Of a stretch of DNA of 31,324 nucleotides, positions 30,688 to 31,324 are shown piece by piece. This DNA is from Brachyspira pilosicoli. GTDB lineage: Bacteria; Spirochaetota; Brachyspiria; Brachyspirales; Brachyspiraceae. The notes under the pieces were generated by a model. The model was not told where the DNA came from, ran no database searches, and was given only the letters and a program-made list of their open reading frames with translations. The stretch covers positions 1 through 31,324 of the forward strand of contig NZ_SRZM01000073.1 of assembly GCF_019402445.1 (NCBI RefSeq), read 5' to 3'. The translations under genes were made by a program, and so were the position numbers. Within the stretch, counting starts at the first letter, position 1; each line of letters starts with the position of its first letter.

Positions 30688-31324
30688 ATGTTTTCTAATT
30701 TAAATAATACTTTTACATTAAATAATAATTATAAAATTCCTTGTATAGGATTTGGTACTTGGCAGACACCAGATGGAGATACTGCTGTAAACTCTGTAAA
30801 AGAGGCTATAAAGTTAGGTTATAAGCATATTGATACAGCTGCTATTTACGGCAATGAAAAAAGTGTAGGTAAGGCTATAAAAGAAAGCGGCATAGACAGA
30901 AAAGAATTATTTATTACAAGCAAAGTTTGGAACAAAGATAGAGGATACAATACAACATTAAAAGCATTTGAAAAAACTCTTAATGATTTGGAGCTTGATT
31001 ATCTTGACCTTTATTTAATACATTGGCCTGCATCAGAAAATCAATTTAAAGATTGGGATAATATTAATTTGGAAACTTGGAAAGCTATGACAGAGCTTTA
31101 TAAAAAAGGCAAAATAAAATCAATAGGTCTTTCTAATTTTATGCCTCATCATTTAAAATCTTTAATGCAAACAGAAATTAAACCTATGGTAAATCAAATA
31201 GAGTTTCATGTTGGTTTTATGCAAGAAGAAACATTAAAATATTGTAGAGATAATAATATACTTGTTGAAGCTTGGAGTCCGCTTGGCACTGGTAAAATAC
31301 TTGATAATGCTATATTAAAAAAAA
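30688..31324 (+). CDS. Aldo/keto reductase (5' part, continues past window)
   Basis: NAD(P)H-dependent reductase of carbonyl compounds, TIM barrel. The first 212 residues are in the window and the frame is open at the end. The catalytic tetrad is intact: D49 (HIDTAAIYGNE), Y54, K79 (ITSKVW) and H112 (YLIHWP). IGLSNF and VNQIEFH are also typical. The start MFSNLNNTFTLNNNYKIPCIGFGTW matches the 2,5-diketo-gluconate-reductase-like subgroup. Substrate cannot be told. AAGGGTG lies about 10 bases before the ATG. Confidence 0.93.
   Translation, partial: MFSNLNNTFTLNNNYKIPCIGFGTWQTPDGDTAVNSVKEAIKLGYKHIDTAAIYGNEKSVGKAIKESGIDRKELFITSKVWNKDRGYNTTLKAFEKTLNDLELDYLDLYLIHWPASENQFKDWDNINLETWKAMTELYKKGKIKSIGLSNFMPHHLKSLMQTEIKPMVNQIEFHVGFMQEETLKYCRDNNILVEAWSPLGTGKILDNAILKK

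Noticed and set aside
1..31324. Mobile elements, prophage or CRISPR
   Set aside because: No transposase, integrase, phage structural gene, target-site duplication or regularly spaced repeats were found on either strand.

Overview
The window looks like chromosome of a Brachyspira-type spirochaete. The evidence is a very AT-rich composition (roughly 25-30% G+C by eye), flagellar genes in the spirochaetal order fliF-G-H-I-J, an LptF/LptG-type permease, many lipoproteins, and proteins such as the TPR/NHL protein that are typical of spirochaetes. The genus is an inference from overall character, not from a marker gene. Genes are dense, use the standard code, and mostly have clear Shine-Dalgarno sites. 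I see no insertion sequence, prophage, CRISPR array or rRNA.

Layout. 1-1170: 3' part of murE. 1199-2384: two thiol/selenol peroxidase genes in tandem. The second is a glutathione peroxidase with an in-frame TGA exactly at the catalytic position, followed by a bacterial SECIS-like hairpin, so it is read as a selenoprotein. 2475-4891: cutC, then azlC-azlD-pncC. 4892-11517: flagellar export/MS-ring operon fliF-fliG-fliH-fliI-fliJ plus a lytic transglycosylase, preceded by a textbook sigma-28 promoter. 11533-11648: tRNA-Thr(GGT). 11735-13837: secreted TPR/NHL/VWA-like protein. 14066-18850, minus strand: rnj-sppA-Yip1-like gene-lptF/G operon, in which rnj and sppA overlap out of frame by 118 bp. 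19072-22146: rubrerythrin, a TPP riboswitch with its terminator, a YjiH/Gate-family membrane protein, a GC-rich hairpin leader, and thiM. 22256-25888: lipoprotein, outer-membrane beta-barrel protein and OmpA-like lipoprotein. 25941-28520, minus strand: clpB. 28816-30549, minus strand: a paralogue of the first lipoprotein. 30688-31324: 5' part of an aldo/keto reductase.

How the parts fit together. The peroxidases and rubrerythrin form an oxygen-defence set expected of an oxygen-tolerant anaerobe. The riboswitch-YjiH-thiM segment reads as thiamin/thiazole salvage, with the YjiH protein as a candidate transporter. The flagellar operon includes a leaderless peptidoglycan lyase that could be exported by the apparatus encoded next to it. 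The most notable items are the Sec-containing glutathione peroxidase, the TPP-controlled YjiH transporter candidate, the GC-rich structured leader of thiM, the pair of propeller-like lipoproteins (one with a G7 tract at its ribosome binding site), and the rnj/sppA coding overlap. No single multi-gene system in the window is clearly without precedent.
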